A stretch of 64,000 nt of DNA from NCBI RefSeq assembly GCF_000971055.1, contig NZ_LARW01000098.1, positions 1 through 64,000 on the forward strand, written 5' to 3'. Below the pieces are notes generated by a model. The model searched no databases and was not told the DNA's origin. It worked only from the letters and a program-made list of their open reading frames with translations. This stretch comes from Sphingomonas sp. SRS2 (GTDB taxonomy: Bacteria; Pseudomonadota; Alphaproteobacteria; Sphingomonadales; Sphingomonadaceae). Positions 1 through 11,976 of this stretch are shown here, in pieces. The position numbers and the translations under genes are program-made. The number at the start of each line of letters is the position of its first letter. The first letter of the stretch is position 1.

Positions 1-111
1 TTCTTCTGCAAACTCAAAGAGTTCAAGCGCATCGCCATGCGCGCCTGCAAAACCGATCTAAGCTTCTCCGCAATGATCTACCTCGCCGCAGCCGTCATCA
101 ACTCGCGATGA
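1..111 (+). mobile_element. IS5-type transposase, C-terminal end only (cut by window edge)
   Basis: An open frame runs from base 1 to a TGA at 109-111 and encodes 36 residues beginning FFCKLKEFKRIAMR and ending with an LAAAVINSR tail. This is the pattern of the extreme C-terminus of IS5-family transposases (F-x-x-L-K-x-F-R-R-I-A followed by a short helix with LAA). The rest of the element lies to the left, so I cannot say whether it is intact. The terminal inverted repeat must fall within or just after bases 112-125, directly against the stop codon of the neighbouring flippase gene. Family assignment is from memory of the motif, not from a search. Confidence 0.6.
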
Positions 112-124
112 ATCCCCACAACCC

Positions 125-1648
125 CTAGAGCAGCCTGAGCCGTCTGCCCGTCTTGCCGAGCGCGAGCTTGTCATCGTGCGAAAGGCCAAAGCGGCCCGAG
201 AGCCATATACCCGCGACCAGAAGGGCCGCGCCTGCCCCGATGCGGATCAGGTGGTGCAGGGGCAAAAGCAGTTGCGAGACGAGCAGGATGGCCACGCCTA
301 TGCCCGCGGCGACCACGGCGGCGCGCGCGAAGGGCGGGGCGAAGGGGTGGATGCGCTTGTCGACCCACAGCTGGATCATCGGCGTCACGACCGAGATGGC
401 GATGCCCGCTGACACCGCGATGGCCATGCCGTCCATCCCGCCTTGCGGCAGCAACAGCGCGCCGAGCGCCAGCGCGGCCGCGAGCCCGATCATGCTGCCG
501 ACCAGCGGATGATGATAGCGGCTGATCACCGACTGGATCGATGACGCCTGTCCCGCTACCGCCTCGATCAGCCGGGTGAAGGTGAGCAGCGCGAGCGCCA
601 CATAGGCCGCCTGCGCGGGGCTGCCGAACAGCGCGAGCAGCGCACGTCCTCCACCGGCGATAGTGCAAACCACCGGGGTGGCGACAATGATGGTCAGGCG
701 GGTGGCGAAGCCGTAGATTTCGGCGACATGCTTCAGGTCGTGGCGCACCGCTTCGGACGCGAGCGGCGCCATCACATAGGAGAATGCCTGGCGGATCAGC
801 TGGACCGCGCTGGCGATCTTGCGCGCGATCGCGAACAGGCCGGCCGCGCTCGCCCCCGCCGCGCCGGGAATGATCAGGTTCAGGATCAGCGGCGGCGCGT
901 CGGCGAACAGGCGGCTGACGATGTTGGAGGGCAGGACCGACAGCCCCGCATAGAGCGTGCCCTGGATGTTTCCGCCGTCGCCGCGCAGCACAAGGTCAAG
1001 CCGGTAATAGCGTGCGAGCAGTCGAGTCGAGAATATGCAGGTGATCGCGAGCGAACAGACATGCGCGATCAGCAGGCCGAGCGTTCCCGCGCCGAGCGCG
1101 TAGAGCAGGACCGCAGCGCCCATGCGGATGAACTGTTCCCACATCACCCGCAGCCGGATTTCCGGGCCGAATGCCTTGCGTGCGCGAAGCGCCGACGTCG
1201 AAATCTCGACATAGGCCCAGAAGGGCAGTGCCCAGGCGAACAGCGCGATGCCAGTCGCCAGATCGTCGCGGTCCTTGGCGGCGACGTTGACGATGTCGGC
1301 GATCCATGGCGCGCCGAGGCTGATGGCGATCGCGATGAGGATGCAGGGCGTCAGGCCCAGCAGCATCGCCTGGCGCAGCGCCCGTGCGCGCTCGGCATCG
1401 TCGCGGGCCTGCGGCACGACGCGCTGCAGCGCGCTGGTCATGCCAAGGTCGGCGATATTCTCGATCAGGTTCACCGCCGACCACAGCACCATGTAGAGCC
1501 CGTAGGTCGGCAGTCCGAACAGCCAGACGTACAGCGGCTGCGAGACGATCTCGATCACCCCGCCGGCGCGCGCCAACAGCGCGGTTCCCGCACCCTTGGC
1601 GACCTGTCGCGAGCCGGGCGGCGGCCCGTCGGGAGGGGGGGATGACAT
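125..1648 (-). CDS. Polysaccharide flippase, PST/Wzx-MATE type membrane protein
   Basis: The 507-residue protein is almost wholly hydrophobic, with about 12 predicted membrane segments after a short Pro-rich N-terminus (MSSPPPDGPPPGSRQ). The first segments (ARAGGVIEIVSQPLYVWLFG, then an IADLGMTSALQRVVPQ motif) resemble oligosaccharide/lipopolysaccharide flippases of the MATE/MOP superfamily, which move lipid-linked glycans across the inner membrane. The size is normal for Wzx-like proteins. The substrate cannot be read. It stands alone, divergent from sdhB, and its stop lies 13 bp from the IS5 transposase stop, so the last few residues could have been altered by the insertion. I kept the ATG at 1648; no strong ribosome site decides the start. 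Confidence 0.75.
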   Translation of the reverse strand: MSSPPPDGPPPGSRQVAKGAGTALLARAGGVIEIVSQPLYVWLFGLPTYGLYMVLWSAVNLIENIADLGMTSALQRVVPQARDDAERARALRQAMLLGLTPCILIAIAISLGAPWIADIVNVAAKDRDDLATGIALFAWALPFWAYVEISTSALRARKAFGPEIRLRVMWEQFIRMGAAVLLYALGAGTLGLLIAHVCSLAITCIFSTRLLARYYRLDLVLRGDGGNIQGTLYAGLSVLPSNIVSRLFADAPPLILNLIIPGAAGASAAGLFAIARKIASAVQLIRQAFSYVMAPLASEAVRHDLKHVAEIYGFATRLTIIVATPVVCTIAGGGRALLALFGSPAQAAYVALALLTFTRLIEAVAGQASSIQSVISRYHHPLVGSMIGLAAALALGALLLPQGGMDGMAIAVSAGIAISVVTPMIQLWVDKRIHPFAPPFARAAVVAAGIGVAILLVSQLLLPLHHLIRIGAGAALLVAGIWLSGRFGLSHDDKLALGKTGRRLRLL

Positions 1649-1769
1649 TGCGTGTTTCTAGCCATACGCGGGCCAGGTTCAAGGGCGTGGCATTTTACTG
1701 CGCTTACCCGTTGAGCCGCGCCGCGCTATTCGCTATCGCGGCACCAACAGACGCAGGGGGTTCCGAGTC

Positions 1770-2552
1770 ATGGCTGAGTTCGCGCTTCCCAAGAACAGCA
1801 CGATCACGAAGAAGGGCAAGGTCCACAAGACGCCCGGCGCGAAGGATGCGAAGTCCTTCAAAATCTATCGTTACGACCCGGATAGCGGCGAAAATCCCCG
1901 CTACGACACGTTCGAGATCGACCTCGCCGAATGCGGCCCTATGGTCCTCGACGCGCTGATCAAGATCAAGAGCGAGCAGGATCCTTCGCTGACCTTCCGC
2001 CGCTCGTGCCGCGAAGGGATCTGCGGATCCTGTTCGATGAACATGGATGGCAGGAACGGCCTAGCCTGCACCACCGCGATCGAGGAGTGCAAGGGCGAGG
2101 TGCGCATCACCCCGCTGCCGCACATGGATGTGATCAAGGACCTGGTTCCCGATTTCACCCATTTCTATGCGCAATATGCGTCGATCCAGCCCTGGCTGCA
2201 GACGGTGACGCCCGCGCCATCGGGCAAGGAACGGCTCCAGTCGCCCGACGACCGCAACAAGCTCGACGGCCTCTATGAGTGCATCCTGTGCGCCTGCTGC
2301 TCGACATCGTGCCCGAGCTACTGGTGGAATAGCGACAAGTTCCTTGGTCCCGCGATCCTGCTCCAGGCCTATCGCTGGCTGGCCGACAGCCGCGACGAGA
2401 TGACGGGTGAGCGGCTCGACGAGCTTGAGGATCCGTTCCGTCTCTATCGCTGCCATACGATCATGAACTGCTCGAACGTCTGCCCCAAGGGCCTGAGCCC
2501 GGCGAAGGCGATCGCGGAGATCAAGAAGATGGTGGTCGAACGCCAGATCTGA
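1770..2552 (+). CDS. sdhB: Succinate dehydrogenase iron-sulfur subunit
   Basis: This 260-residue protein is the electron-transfer subunit of complex II, which passes electrons from succinate oxidation through three Fe-S clusters to quinone. The 2Fe-2S ligands are visible in [12 protein letters not shown] with a later LAC (residues about 75-95). The two ferredoxin-type cysteine groups follow in [12 protein letters not shown] (about 170-182) and [14 protein letters not shown] (about 217-230). Length is normal. The gene begins the run sdhB, thioesterase, zapE, mdh, suc genes on one strand. The partner genes sdhC, sdhD and sdhA are not upstream; the flippase and an IS5 end occupy that place. Confidence 0.97.
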   Translation: MAEFALPKNSTITKKGKVHKTPGAKDAKSFKIYRYDPDSGENPRYDTFEIDLAECGPMVLDALIKIKSEQDPSLTFRRSCREGICGSCSMNMDGRNGLACTTAIEECKGEVRITPLPHMDVIKDLVPDFTHFYAQYASIQPWLQTVTPAPSGKERLQSPDDRNKLDGLYECILCACCSTSCPSYWWNSDKFLGPAILLQAYRWLADSRDEMTGERLDELEDPFRLYRCHTIMNCSNVCPKGLSPAKAIAEIKKMVVERQI

Positions 2553-2564
2553 TGGTTTCTCGGG

Positions 2565-3011
2565 ATGAGTAATCTCGAAACGGACCTCTATCTGTTCGAG
2601 CCGCACCCCGACATGCCGGGGTGGATGCGCTGGCGTATGAAGGATGAAGCGCGGTTCAGCGGGGTGGTTGGCGAGTTGGCCGTCCGCCGCGACGGAGACC
2701 GTGCCATCATCCGCATGCAGCCACGGCCCGGCCATTCCAACCTGGTCGGTACTGTCCATGGCGGTGCGTTGTTGACCTTGATCGACAATGCCTTGTTCAT
2801 TGCGCCGCGCTTCCTGGATAATCCGGGCATGCGTGGAGTGACGGTCGACCTGAGCACCCAGTTCATGGCGGCGGCCGATATCGTCAGGCCGATCGACCTG
2901 ACGCTGGAGATCATGCGCGAAACCGGACGGATGATGTTCATGCGCGGGACGATCGAGCAGGAAGGCGATATGGTCGCGACCTTCATGGGGATTATTCGCA
3001 AGATATCATGA
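2565..3011 (+). CDS. PaaI-family hotdog-fold thioesterase
   Basis: The 148-residue protein carries the hotdog-fold signature GTVHGGALLTLIDNAL (about residues 62-77), in which the HGG turn and the Asp on the long helix form the acyl-CoA thioesterase active site of the PaaI/YbgC type. It probably hydrolyses a small acyl-CoA; the substrate is not evident. It starts 12 bp after the sdhB stop and overlaps zapE by four bases (ATGA), so translation is coupled in the same transcript. Confidence 0.85.
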   Translation: MSNLETDLYLFEPHPDMPGWMRWRMKDEARFSGVVGELAVRRDGDRAIIRMQPRPGHSNLVGTVHGGALLTLIDNALFIAPRFLDNPGMRGVTVDLSTQFMAAADIVRPIDLTLEIMRETGRMMFMRGTIEQEGDMVATFMGIIRKIS

Positions 3012-4126
3012 CAAGCGTTGTCGCCCGTTATGAGGAACTGCTGGCGGCAGGCGAGCTGCGCGCCGACGCCGACCAGCGCGCCACGATCGAGCGGCTCAAC
3101 GCGCTGGCCGCCTCACTGGAACAGCAACCGGCCAAGGGTAGCCTGCTCTGGCGTATGTTGGGCAAGGCGCCCGCGCCGACGCGCGGCCTCTACATGTGGG
3201 GCGGTGTGGGGCGCGGTAAATCGATGCTGATGGACCTGTTCTACGACTGCGCACGGGTCGAAGCGAAGCGCCGGGTCCACTTTCACGAGTTCATGCTCGA
3301 GGTACATGACCGCCTGCGCGCCGAACGGACGAAGGAGAAGGGCGATCCAATTCCCCCCGTGGTCGAAGCTATCGCCGCCGAGGCGAAGCTGCTCGCCTTT
3401 GACGAGATGGTCGTCAACAACATGGCGGACGCCGCGATCCTCAGCCGCCTGTTCACCGGATTGATCGTTGATGCCGGTGTCACGATCGTCACCACGTCGA
3501 ACCGGCCGCCGCGCGATCTGTATAAGGACGGGCTGAACCGCGAGCTGTTCCTGCCTTTCATCGACCTGATCGAGGCGAGGTTGGACGTGCTGTGCCTCAA
3601 CGGGCCGACCGACTATCGGCTCGAACGGCTGGGGGGTGTCCCGGTCTGGTATACGCCAAACGGTCCCGAGGCGAGCGCGGCGCTGTCGCAGGCCTTTTTC
3701 CGCCTGACCGATTATCCTCCCGAGGATCGCGCGCATGTCCCGTCGGCCGATATTGCGGTGCATGGCGGGCGGACGTTGCATGTTCCCAAAAGCCTGAAAG
3801 GCGTGGCCGTCTTCTCGTTCAAGCGGCTGTGCGCCGAGGCGCGGGGCGCGGCGGACTATCTGGCGATCGCGCGCAACTATCATACCGTGATGATCGTCGG
3901 AATTCCGCTGCTCGGCCCCGAAAAGCGCAACGAGGCGTCGCGTTTCAAGGTGCTGATCGATGCGCTGTATGAGCATAAGGTGAAGCTGCTTGCGTCGGCG
4001 GAAGCCGAGCCCGGTCAGCTCTATCCAGACGGCGACGGCGCGTTTGAGTTCGAGCGCACCGTGTCGCGTCTGATGGAGATGCAGAGCCAGGACTATCTGG
4101 CGGCGGGACACGGCGTCGACGACTGA
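3008..4126 (+). CDS. zapE: Cell division protein ZapE, AFG1-like ATPase
   Basis: The 372-residue protein is a P-loop ATPase of the AFG1/ZapE family. Walker A reads GGVGRGKSMLMDLFY (about residues 65-79) and Walker B reads LLAFDEM (about 127-133), followed by a sensor region TIVTTSNRPP. ZapE in E. coli acts at the FtsZ ring; mitochondrial relatives take part in clearing respiratory-complex subunits, which makes its place next to sdhB suggestive but not proof. The start overlaps the thioesterase stop by four bases. Confidence 0.92.
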   Translation: MTSVVARYEELLAAGELRADADQRATIERLNALAASLEQQPAKGSLLWRMLGKAPAPTRGLYMWGGVGRGKSMLMDLFYDCARVEAKRRVHFHEFMLEVHDRLRAERTKEKGDPIPPVVEAIAAEAKLLAFDEMVVNNMADAAILSRLFTGLIVDAGVTIVTTSNRPPRDLYKDGLNRELFLPFIDLIEARLDVLCLNGPTDYRLERLGGVPVWYTPNGPEASAALSQAFFRLTDYPPEDRAHVPSADIAVHGGRTLHVPKSLKGVAVFSFKRLCAEARGAADYLAIARNYHTVMIVGIPLLGPEKRNEASRFKVLIDALYEHKVKLLASAEAEPGQLYPDGDGAFEFERTVSRLMEMQSQDYLAAGHGVDD

Positions 4127-5269
<1,143 letters not shown>

Positions 5270-5318
5270 GGCCGCATCACATTAGCCTCCCCGGGCGAAA
5301 GGAAGGTCTGACAGGCTT

Positions 5319-6203
5319 ATGAGTATTCTCGTCAACAAGAACACTAAGGTCATCACGCAGGGCATGACCGGCAATACCGGCACCTTCCATACCGAGCAGG
5401 CGCTCGCTTATGGGACGCAGATGGTCGCCGGCGTCACGCCGGGCAAGGGTGGCACCACGCATATCGGCCTGCCTAATTACGACACCGTTCATGAGGCGGT
5501 CGCCGCGACCGGCGCCGACGCCAGCGTCGTCTATGTGCCGCCGCCCTTCGCCGCCGACTCGATCCTCGAGGCGATCGACGCCGAAGTGCCGCTGATCGTC
5601 TGCATCACCGAGGGTATCCCGGTGATCGACATGATCCGCGTCAAGCGCGCTCTGCAGGGTTCCAAGTCGCGGCTGATCGGCCCGAACTGCCCCGGCGTGC
5701 TGACCCCGAACGAGTGCAAGATCGGCATCATGCCGGGCTCGATCTTCAAGCAGGGCACGGTGGGTGTTGTTTCCCGCTCGGGCACGCTTACCTATGAAGC
5801 AGTGTTCCAGACCACGGCGATCGGCCTCGGTCAGACCACGGCGGTCGGTATCGGCGGTGATCCGGTCAACGGCACCAACTTCATCGACATGCTCGAACTG
5901 TTTCTCGCCGACGATGCGACCAAGTCGATCATCATGATCGGCGAGATCGGTGGTTCGGCCGAAGAAGAAGCCGCGCAATTCCTGCGTGACGAAGCCAAGC
6001 GTGGCCGCAAGAAGCCGATGGCCGGCTTCATCGCCGGCCGCACGGCGCCTCCGGGCCGCCGCATGGGTCATGCCGGGGCGATCGTCTCCGGCGGCCAGGG
6101 CGGCGCGGACGAAAAGATCGCGGCCATGGAAGCCGCGGGTATAAAGGTGGCGGCGAGCCCTTCGGAGCTCGGCACCACATTGGCAGAGGTCCTGAAGGGC
6201 TAG
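5319..6203 (+). CDS. sucD: Succinyl-CoA synthetase alpha subunit
   Basis: The 294-residue subunit binds CoA and carries the phosphorylated histidine of succinyl-CoA synthetase. The N-terminus ([17 protein letters not shown]) and the CoA-binding fold are typical, and the active histidine is in [13 protein letters not shown] near residue 248. Length is standard. An AGGAAGG ribosome site lies upstream. Its obligate partner sucC, normally immediately upstream, is not in this window: the 49 bases between mdh and sucD contain only the leader. Confidence 0.97.
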   Translation: MSILVNKNTKVITQGMTGNTGTFHTEQALAYGTQMVAGVTPGKGGTTHIGLPNYDTVHEAVAATGADASVVYVPPPFAADSILEAIDAEVPLIVCITEGIPVIDMIRVKRALQGSKSRLIGPNCPGVLTPNECKIGIMPGSIFKQGTVGVVSRSGTLTYEAVFQTTAIGLGQTTAVGIGGDPVNGTNFIDMLELFLADDATKSIIMIGEIGGSAEEEAAQFLRDEAKRGRKKPMAGFIAGRTAPPGRRMGHAGAIVSGGQGGADEKIAAMEAAGIKVAASPSELGTTLAEVLKG

Positions 6204-6304
6204 ATTGGTTCGCCTTCGGGCGGATTGATTGAAGACATAGTATCAACCGCAATTGCTGTACTTCGGGCCTAAGTCCCGGGGTGGGTGCAGCCAAGGATGG
6301 TGTG

Positions 6305-9211
6305 ATGGGTATCGAAGGCGTCGGACTCGACGGACCGGAGGGAGTGAGTGCTTCCTTCGTCGAGGGACTGTATCGGCAATATCGTGCCGATAAATCGAGC
6401 GTAGAGCAAAGCTGGCAGGATTATTTCGCCGGGGTCGAAGCCGAGGTTTCGGGGCCGAGCTGGGCCAGACCGGACTGGCCGCCATCCACCACCGACGCGC
6501 TGACAGCCGGGCTCGACCCGATGCAGATGGCGCCGGCGCCCAAGCTGTCGAAGACGGCGGCCCCCGCCGCAGCCCATCCCGCGGCATCGGCGATCAGCGA
6601 AAGCGATGTCGAGCAACGCGCGCTCGATTCGATGCGCGCGCTGATGCTGATCCGCACCTTTCGGGTGCGTGGTCATCTGCTCGCCAATCTTGATCCGCTC
6701 GGACTGAGCCGGAACGAAGAGCCCGCCGACCTTACCCCCGAATGGCATGGCTTCAAGGAAAGCGACATGGACCGCGAGGTCTATCTCGGCGGCTTCCTTG
6801 GCCTCGAACGTGCGACGCCGCGCGAGATCCTGGCGATCCTGCGCCGCAATTATTGCGGTAATGTCGGCCTCGAATATATGCACATCGGCGATGTCGAGGA
6901 GCGGCGCTTTCTCCAGGCGCGGATGGAGGGCAAGGATGCCGACATCCGCTTCTCGCCCGAGGGCAAGATAGCGATCCTCAACAAGGTGATCGAGGCCGAG
7001 CAGTGGGAGAAATTCCTCGGCCGGAAATATGTCGGCACCAAGCGTTTCGGCCTCGACGGCGGTGAATCGATGATCCCCGCGCTCGAAGCGGTGATCAAAT
7101 ATGCCGGGGCTTACGGCGTCAACGAAGTCGTGATCGGCATGGCGCATCGCGGCCGCCTGAACGTTCTCTCAAACGTGATGGCCAAGCCCTATCGGGCTAT
7201 CTTCAACGAGTTTGCGGGCGGCTCCGCCAATCCGGAGGATGTCGGCGGCTCAGGCGATGTCAAATATCATCTCGGCACGTCGACCGACCGTGAGTTCGAC
7301 GGCAATCAGGTCCATCTCAGCCTCGCGCCCAATCCGTCGCATCTCGAATGCGTCAACCCGGTGGTGCTGGGCAAGGCGCGCGCCAAGCAGACCAAGGTCG
7401 ACGACGTCGAGCGCACCACGGTGCTGCCGATCCTGCTGCATGGCGACGCGGCTTTCGCAGGCCAGGGCATCATCATGGAATGCTTCGGCTTCTCCGGTCT
7501 GCGCGGCTATCATACCGGCGGCACGATCCATTTCGTGATCAACAATCAGGTGGGCTTCACCACCTCGCCACAATTCGCCCGTTCGTCGCCCTATCCGTCG
7601 GACATCGCAAAGATGGTCCAGGCGCCGATCCTGCACGTCAACGGCGACGATCCCGAGGCAGTTACTTTCGCCTGCAAGGTCGCGACCGAGTTCCGCCATA
7701 CCTTCAAGCGCGACGTCGTGATCGATATGTGGTGCTATCGCCGCTTCGGCCATAACGAGGGCGACGAACCGGGCTTCACCCAGCCGCTGATGTACGAGGC
7801 GATCCGCAAGCATCCGCCGATCAGCGCGATCTACAACGCACGGCTGGTCCAGGAAGGCGTGATCGACGCCGACTGGACCGCGACCAAGGAAGCCGAGTTC
7901 GTCGCGCACCTCGAAGGCGAGTTCGACGCAGCCAAGAGCTACAAGGTCAACAAGGCCGACTGGTTCGAAGGCGATTGGACCGGCTTCGCCGAGCCTCGCG
8001 AGTCGATCAGCGAACGCCGCGCCGCGCAGACCGGCATCTCCGCCGATCTGCTCGGCGAGCTTGGCCGTCAGCTCACTACGGTTCCTGAGGGGCTAGTGAT
8101 TCACAAGACGCTCGGCCGCATCCTCGACGCCAAGAAGGAGATGTTCGCTAGCGGACAGGGTTTCGACTGGGCGACCGGCGAGGCGCTGGCCTTCGGCTCG
8201 CTGCTTAAAGATGGTTATGGCGTCCGCCTCTCGGGGCAGGATTCAGGACGCGGCACCTTCAGCCAGCGTCACGCGGTGTGGGTCGATCAGACCGACGGCC
8301 ATAAATATATCCCGCTCTCGGCGCTCGACCGCCATTTCCAGGTGCTCGACAGCCCGCTGTCCGAGTTCGGCGTGCTTGGCTTCGAATATGGCTATGCCTC
8401 GACCGCGCCGAACACGCTGGTGATGTGGGAAGCGCAGTTCGGCGATTTCGCCAATGGCGCGCAGGTCATCGTCGACCAGTTCATCTCGTCGGGCGAGGCC
8501 AAGTGGCTGCGCGTCAACGGCCTCGTGATGCTGTTGCCGCATGGGTATGAAGGGCAGGGGCCAGAGCATAGCTCCGCGCGGCTGGAGCGTTATCTCCAGC
8601 TGTGCGCAGAGGATAATATGCAGGTCGCGAACTGCACCACGCCGGCCAATTATTACCACATCCTGCGCCGTCAGATGGTCCGCAAATTCCGCAAGCCGCT
8701 GATCATCATGACCCCGAAGTCGCTGCTCCGTCACAAGGCGGCGGTGTCGAGCGCCGAGGATTTCATGGGCGATACGCGCTTCCAGCGCGTGCTGTCCGAT
8801 CCGAACGCGCCGGAGGACAAGGATGTGCGCCGCGTCGTGCTGGTGTCCGGCAAGCTCTTCTACGAGCTGGCCGAGGCGCGTGACGCCGCCGGCGACACGA
8901 ACACCGCGATTCTGCGGCTCGAGCAGCTCTATCCTTTCCCGGCCGATGCACTGATCACGCGGATGGGGCGCATGCCCAATCTCGAGACGGTCGTCTGGGC
9001 ACAGGAAGAACCGAAGAACCAGGGAAGCTGGACCTTCGTCGAGCCTTATATCGAGAAGGTCCTGACCGAAGTCGGCGGAACGCCAGCCCGCGCCGTCTAT
9101 GCTGGCCGCAAAGCCGCCGCGGCGACCGCGACGGGCCTCGCTCGAAACCACGCCGTGCAGCAGGCGGCGCTGATCGCCGAAGCGCTCGGCCACGAAGCAA
9201 AGGGTAAGTAA
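6305..9211 (+). CDS. sucA: 2-oxoglutarate dehydrogenase E1 component
   Basis: The 968-residue thiamine-diphosphate enzyme decarboxylates 2-oxoglutarate and passes the succinyl group to the E2 lipoyl domain. The N-terminal E2-docking helix is seen in [21 protein letters not shown], and the TPP-fold regions in [11 protein letters not shown] and [17 protein letters not shown]. Length matches full OdhA/SucA proteins. I prefer the ATG at 6305, behind an AAGGATGG ribosome site, over an in-frame GTG at 6281. It is followed after one base by sucB. Confidence 0.96.
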   Translation: MGIEGVGLDGPEGVSASFVEGLYRQYRADKSSVEQSWQDYFAGVEAEVSGPSWARPDWPPSTTDALTAGLDPMQMAPAPKLSKTAAPAAAHPAASAISESDVEQRALDSMRALMLIRTFRVRGHLLANLDPLGLSRNEEPADLTPEWHGFKESDMDREVYLGGFLGLERATPREILAILRRNYCGNVGLEYMHIGDVEERRFLQARMEGKDADIRFSPEGKIAILNKVIEAEQWEKFLGRKYVGTKRFGLDGGESMIPALEAVIKYAGAYGVNEVVIGMAHRGRLNVLSNVMAKPYRAIFNEFAGGSANPEDVGGSGDVKYHLGTSTDREFDGNQVHLSLAPNPSHLECVNPVVLGKARAKQTKVDDVERTTVLPILLHGDAAFAGQGIIMECFGFSGLRGYHTGGTIHFVINNQVGFTTSPQFARSSPYPSDIAKMVQAPILHVNGDDPEAVTFACKVATEFRHTFKRDVVIDMWCYRRFGHNEGDEPGFTQPLMYEAIRKHPPISAIYNARLVQEGVIDADWTATKEAEFVAHLEGEFDAAKSYKVNKADWFEGDWTGFAEPRESISERRAAQTGISADLLGELGRQLTTVPEGLVIHKTLGRILDAKKEMFASGQGFDWATGEALAFGSLLKDGYGVRLSGQDSGRGTFSQRHAVWVDQTDGHKYIPLSALDRHFQVLDSPLSEFGVLGFEYGYASTAPNTLVMWEAQFGDFANGAQVIVDQFISSGEAKWLRVNGLVMLLPHGYEGQGPEHSSARLERYLQLCAEDNMQVANCTTPANYYHILRRQMVRKFRKPLIIMTPKSLLRHKAAVSSAEDFMGDTRFQRVLSDPNAPEDKDVRRVVLVSGKLFYELAEARDAAGDTNTAILRLEQLYPFPADALITRMGRMPNLETVVWAQEEPKNQGSWTFVEPYIEKVLTEVGGTPARAVYAGRKAAAATATGLARNHAVQQAALIAEALGHEAKGK

Positions 9212-9212
9212 G

Positions 9213-10469
9213 ATGGCGACCGATGTTGTAGTGCCGGCGCTCGGCGAATCGATCACCGAAGCGACGCTCGGCCAGTGGCTCAAGAAACCGGGTGAGGCCG
9301 TGAAGGCCGATGAGCCGATTGCCAGCCTCGAGACCGACAAGGTCGCGATCGAGGTACCAGCGCCCGTCGCGGGCGTGATCGGCGAACTCGTCGTCAGCGA
9401 GGGCGATACCGTCAATGTCGGTGCGGTGATCGCGCGGATCGAGGCGGGCGCCACCGCCGCGACCGCCGCCACCCCTGCGGTCGAGGATCGCACCGCGGTC
9501 GGCAAGGCCGAAGCCGCATCGCCGCCCGAGCCAGCCGCAGCGCCGGTAGACGAAGAGGGTGGCGATCCCGTCACATTGTCGCCTTCGGTCCGGCGCGCGG
9601 TGCTGGAGCATGGCGTCGACCCGTCGAAGATCAAGGGCAGCGGCAAGGACGGCCGCCTGACGAAGGACGACGTGATCGCCGCCGCGAAGACCGCGCCCAG
9701 GCCGGCCGCTCCGCTTGCCGCGCCGCCCGCGCCGGCCGCCACCGCGCCCGTCGCGTCGCAGGCCAATGGCCGCCGCGAGGAGCGGGTCCGCATGACCCGT
9801 CTGCGCCAGACCGTCGCAAGCCGCCTCAAGGAGGCGCAGAACACCGCGGCGATGCTTACCACGTTCAACGACGTCGACATGACGGCGGTGATCGAGGCGC
9901 GGAGCAAGTATAAGGACCTGTTCGAGAAGAAGCATGGCGTCCGGCTGGGCTTCATGGGCTTCTTCGTGAAGGCGGCCTGCATGGCACTAAAGGATGTGCC
10001 CGCGGTCAACGCCTCGATCGAGGGCGACGAGATCGTTTATCGCGATTATGTCGACGTGTCAGTCGCGGTGTCCGCGCCGAACGGGCTGGTAGTGCCGGTG
10101 ATCCGCGACGCGCAGGCGCTGACCGTGGCCGAGATCGAAAAGACGATCGGCGACTTCGGTGCGCGTGCCAAGGCGGGCACCCTCAAGATGGACGACATGA
10201 AGGGCGGCACCTTCACCATTTCGAACGGCGGCGTGTTCGGCTCGCTGCTGTCGACCCCGATCATCAATCCGCCCCAATCGGCGGTGCTCGGCCTGCATCG
10301 CATCGAGGATCGCCCGGTCGTTCGCGATGGGCAGATCGTCGCGCGGCCGATGATGTATCTGGCGCTCAGCTATGATCACCGGTTGATCGATGGCCGCGAG
10401 GCGGTCACGTTCCTCGTCGCGCTCAAGAATGCGATCGAGGATCCGACCCGGCTGCTGATCGATCTGTAA
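9213..10469 (+). CDS. sucB: Dihydrolipoamide succinyltransferase E2 component
   Basis: The 418-residue E2 core carries one N-terminal lipoyl domain with the modified lysine in [14 protein letters not shown] (about residue 43), an Ala/Pro-rich linker, a peripheral subunit-binding domain ([19 protein letters not shown], about 128-146), a second linker, and the acyltransferase domain ending in the catalytic [12 protein letters not shown]. It starts one base after the sucA stop, so the two are translationally coupled. A palindromic repeat separates it from lpd. Confidence 0.97.
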   Translation: MATDVVVPALGESITEATLGQWLKKPGEAVKADEPIASLETDKVAIEVPAPVAGVIGELVVSEGDTVNVGAVIARIEAGATAATAATPAVEDRTAVGKAEAASPPEPAAAPVDEEGGDPVTLSPSVRRAVLEHGVDPSKIKGSGKDGRLTKDDVIAAAKTAPRPAAPLAAPPAPAATAPVASQANGRREERVRMTRLRQTVASRLKEAQNTAAMLTTFNDVDMTAVIEARSKYKDLFEKKHGVRLGFMGFFVKAACMALKDVPAVNASIEGDEIVYRDYVDVSVAVSAPNGLVVPVIRDAQALTVAEIEKTIGDFGARAKAGTLKMDDMKGGTFTISNGGVFGSLLSTPIINPPQSAVLGLHRIEDRPVVRDGQIVARPMMYLALSYDHRLIDGREAVTFLVALKNAIEDPTRLLIDL

Positions 10470-10474
10470 GACTA

Positions 10475-10558
10475 TCGTCGCCCCGGCGGAGGTCGGGGCC
10501 GCCCCGCGCTGGAGCGCTCCTGCTTCCTCCAGCGGCCCGGCCTTGGCCGGAGCGACGG
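10475..10558. repeat. REP-like imperfect palindrome between sucB and lpd
   Basis: The intergenic DNA folds on itself: CGTCGCCCCGGC at 10476-10487 matches the complement of GCCGGAGCGACGG at 10546-10558 with one mismatch, and the middle holds further complementary GC-rich runs. Its arms resemble those of the palindromes at 11977, 32775, 45118 and 49941. It may modulate read-through into lpd or stabilise the upstream mRNA. Confidence 0.6.
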
Positions 10559-10575
10559 AATGAGGAAGAGTTGTA

Positions 10576-11967
10576 ATGTCCGACTATGATTTCGACGTAC
10601 TCGTCATCGGCGCCGGCCCCGGTGGCTATGTCGCGGCGATCCGCGCGGCGCAGCTCGGGCTGAAGACCGCCTGTGCGGAGAGCCGCGAGACGCTGGGGGG
10701 GACCTGCCTCAATGTCGGCTGCATTCCTTCCAAGGCGATGCTCCACGCGTCCGAGCTTTACGATGAAGCCGCCAGCGGCAAGCTCGCCAAACTCGGCATC
10801 AAGACCACCGTCGAACTCGATCTCGATATGATGCACGGTCAGCGTCGCGAGGCTGTCAAAGGCCTGACGGGCGGCATTGAGTTCCTGTTCAAGAAGAACA
10901 AGGTCGAGTGGCTGAAGGGGCTGGCATCATTCACCGGCAAGGACACGGTCGATGTCGCCGGCAAGAGCTACCGTGCGAAGAACATCGTCATCGCCTCCGG
11001 TTCCAGCGTTACTCCGCTTCCGGGCGTCGAGATCGACGAGAAGGTCGTAATGTCCTCGACCGGCGCACTCGAACTTGCCAAGGTTCCCGGCCATCTCGTC
11101 GTGATCGGCGGGGGCGTGATCGGGCTCGAACTGGGTTCGGTGTGGAAGCGGCTCGGTGCGCAGGTGACTGTGGTCGAGTTCCTCGATCAGCTTCTCCCCG
11201 GCATGGACGGCGAAATCCGCAAGGAAGCCGCCAAGATCTTCAAGAAACAGGGCATCGTGCTCAAGCTTTCGACCAAGGTCACCGGCGTGACGGTCAAGGG
11301 TGACAAGGCGACCGTGAGCGTGGAGCCTGCCGCGGGCGGCGTTGCGGAGACGCTGGAGGCGGATGCGGTGCTGGTGTCGATCGGCCGCCGTCCGAACACC
11401 GAAGGGCTGGCGCTGGAGCGCGCCGGGCTGACCGTCAACAAGCGAGGCCAGATCGAAACCGGCCATGATTTCGGAACCGGCGTACGCGGCATCTGGGCGA
11501 TCGGCGATGTCGTCCCCGGCCCGATGCTCGCGCACAAGGCCGAAGATGAAGGCATCGCGGTGGCGGAGAATATCGCGGGGCTGACCGGTATCGTGAACCA
11601 CGACGTCATTCCCGGTGTCGTTTACACCATGCCCGAGATAGCGGGCGTTGGTCTGACCGAGGAAGAGGCAAAGGCCCGCGGTGAGGTAAAGGTCGGCAAA
11701 TTCCCGATGATGGCCAATTCACGCGCCAAGACCAACCATGAGCCGGACGGCTTCGTGAAGGTCGTGGCAGACGCCAGGACCGACAAGGTGCTGGGCGTGC
11801 ACATCATCGCTTCGCTCGCTGGCACGATGATAGCCCAGGCGGCTCAGGCGATGGAGTTCGGTGCGACCAGCGAAGACATCGCCTATACCTGTCATGCGCA
11901 TCCGACCCATTCGGAAGCGCTGAAGGAAGCCGCGATGGCCGTGACCGGCAAACCCATCCACATCTGA
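10576..11967 (+). CDS. lpd: Dihydrolipoamide dehydrogenase E3
   Basis: The 463-residue flavoprotein reoxidises dihydrolipoamide with NAD for the 2-oxoglutarate complex and possibly others. FAD binding is shown by VIGAGPGGYVAAIRAAQLG, the redox disulfide by GGTCLNVGCIPSK (about residues 37-49), NAD binding by VIGGGVIGLELGSVWKRLG, and the catalytic His-Glu pair by HAHPTHSEALKEA near the C-terminus. Length is standard. It closes the metabolic gene run and ends just before a perfect terminator-like hairpin. Confidence 0.97.
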   Translation: MSDYDFDVLVIGAGPGGYVAAIRAAQLGLKTACAESRETLGGTCLNVGCIPSKAMLHASELYDEAASGKLAKLGIKTTVELDLDMMHGQRREAVKGLTGGIEFLFKKNKVEWLKGLASFTGKDTVDVAGKSYRAKNIVIASGSSVTPLPGVEIDEKVVMSSTGALELAKVPGHLVVIGGGVIGLELGSVWKRLGAQVTVVEFLDQLLPGMDGEIRKEAAKIFKKQGIVLKLSTKVTGVTVKGDKATVSVEPAAGGVAETLEADAVLVSIGRRPNTEGLALERAGLTVNKRGQIETGHDFGTGVRGIWAIGDVVPGPMLAHKAEDEGIAVAENIAGLTGIVNHDVIPGVVYTMPEIAGVGLTEEEAKARGEVKVGKFPMMANSRAKTNHEPDGFVKVVADARTDKVLGVHIIASLAGTMIAQAAQAMEFGATSEDIAYTCHAHPTHSEALKEAAMAVTGKPIHI

Positions 11968-11976
11968 TCGATATAG

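Noticed and set aside
8243-10009. 588-codon minus-strand frame over sucA/sucB
   Set aside because: It lies opposite two unmistakable, coupled genes; the product is Ala/Ser/Thr-rich with no domain.
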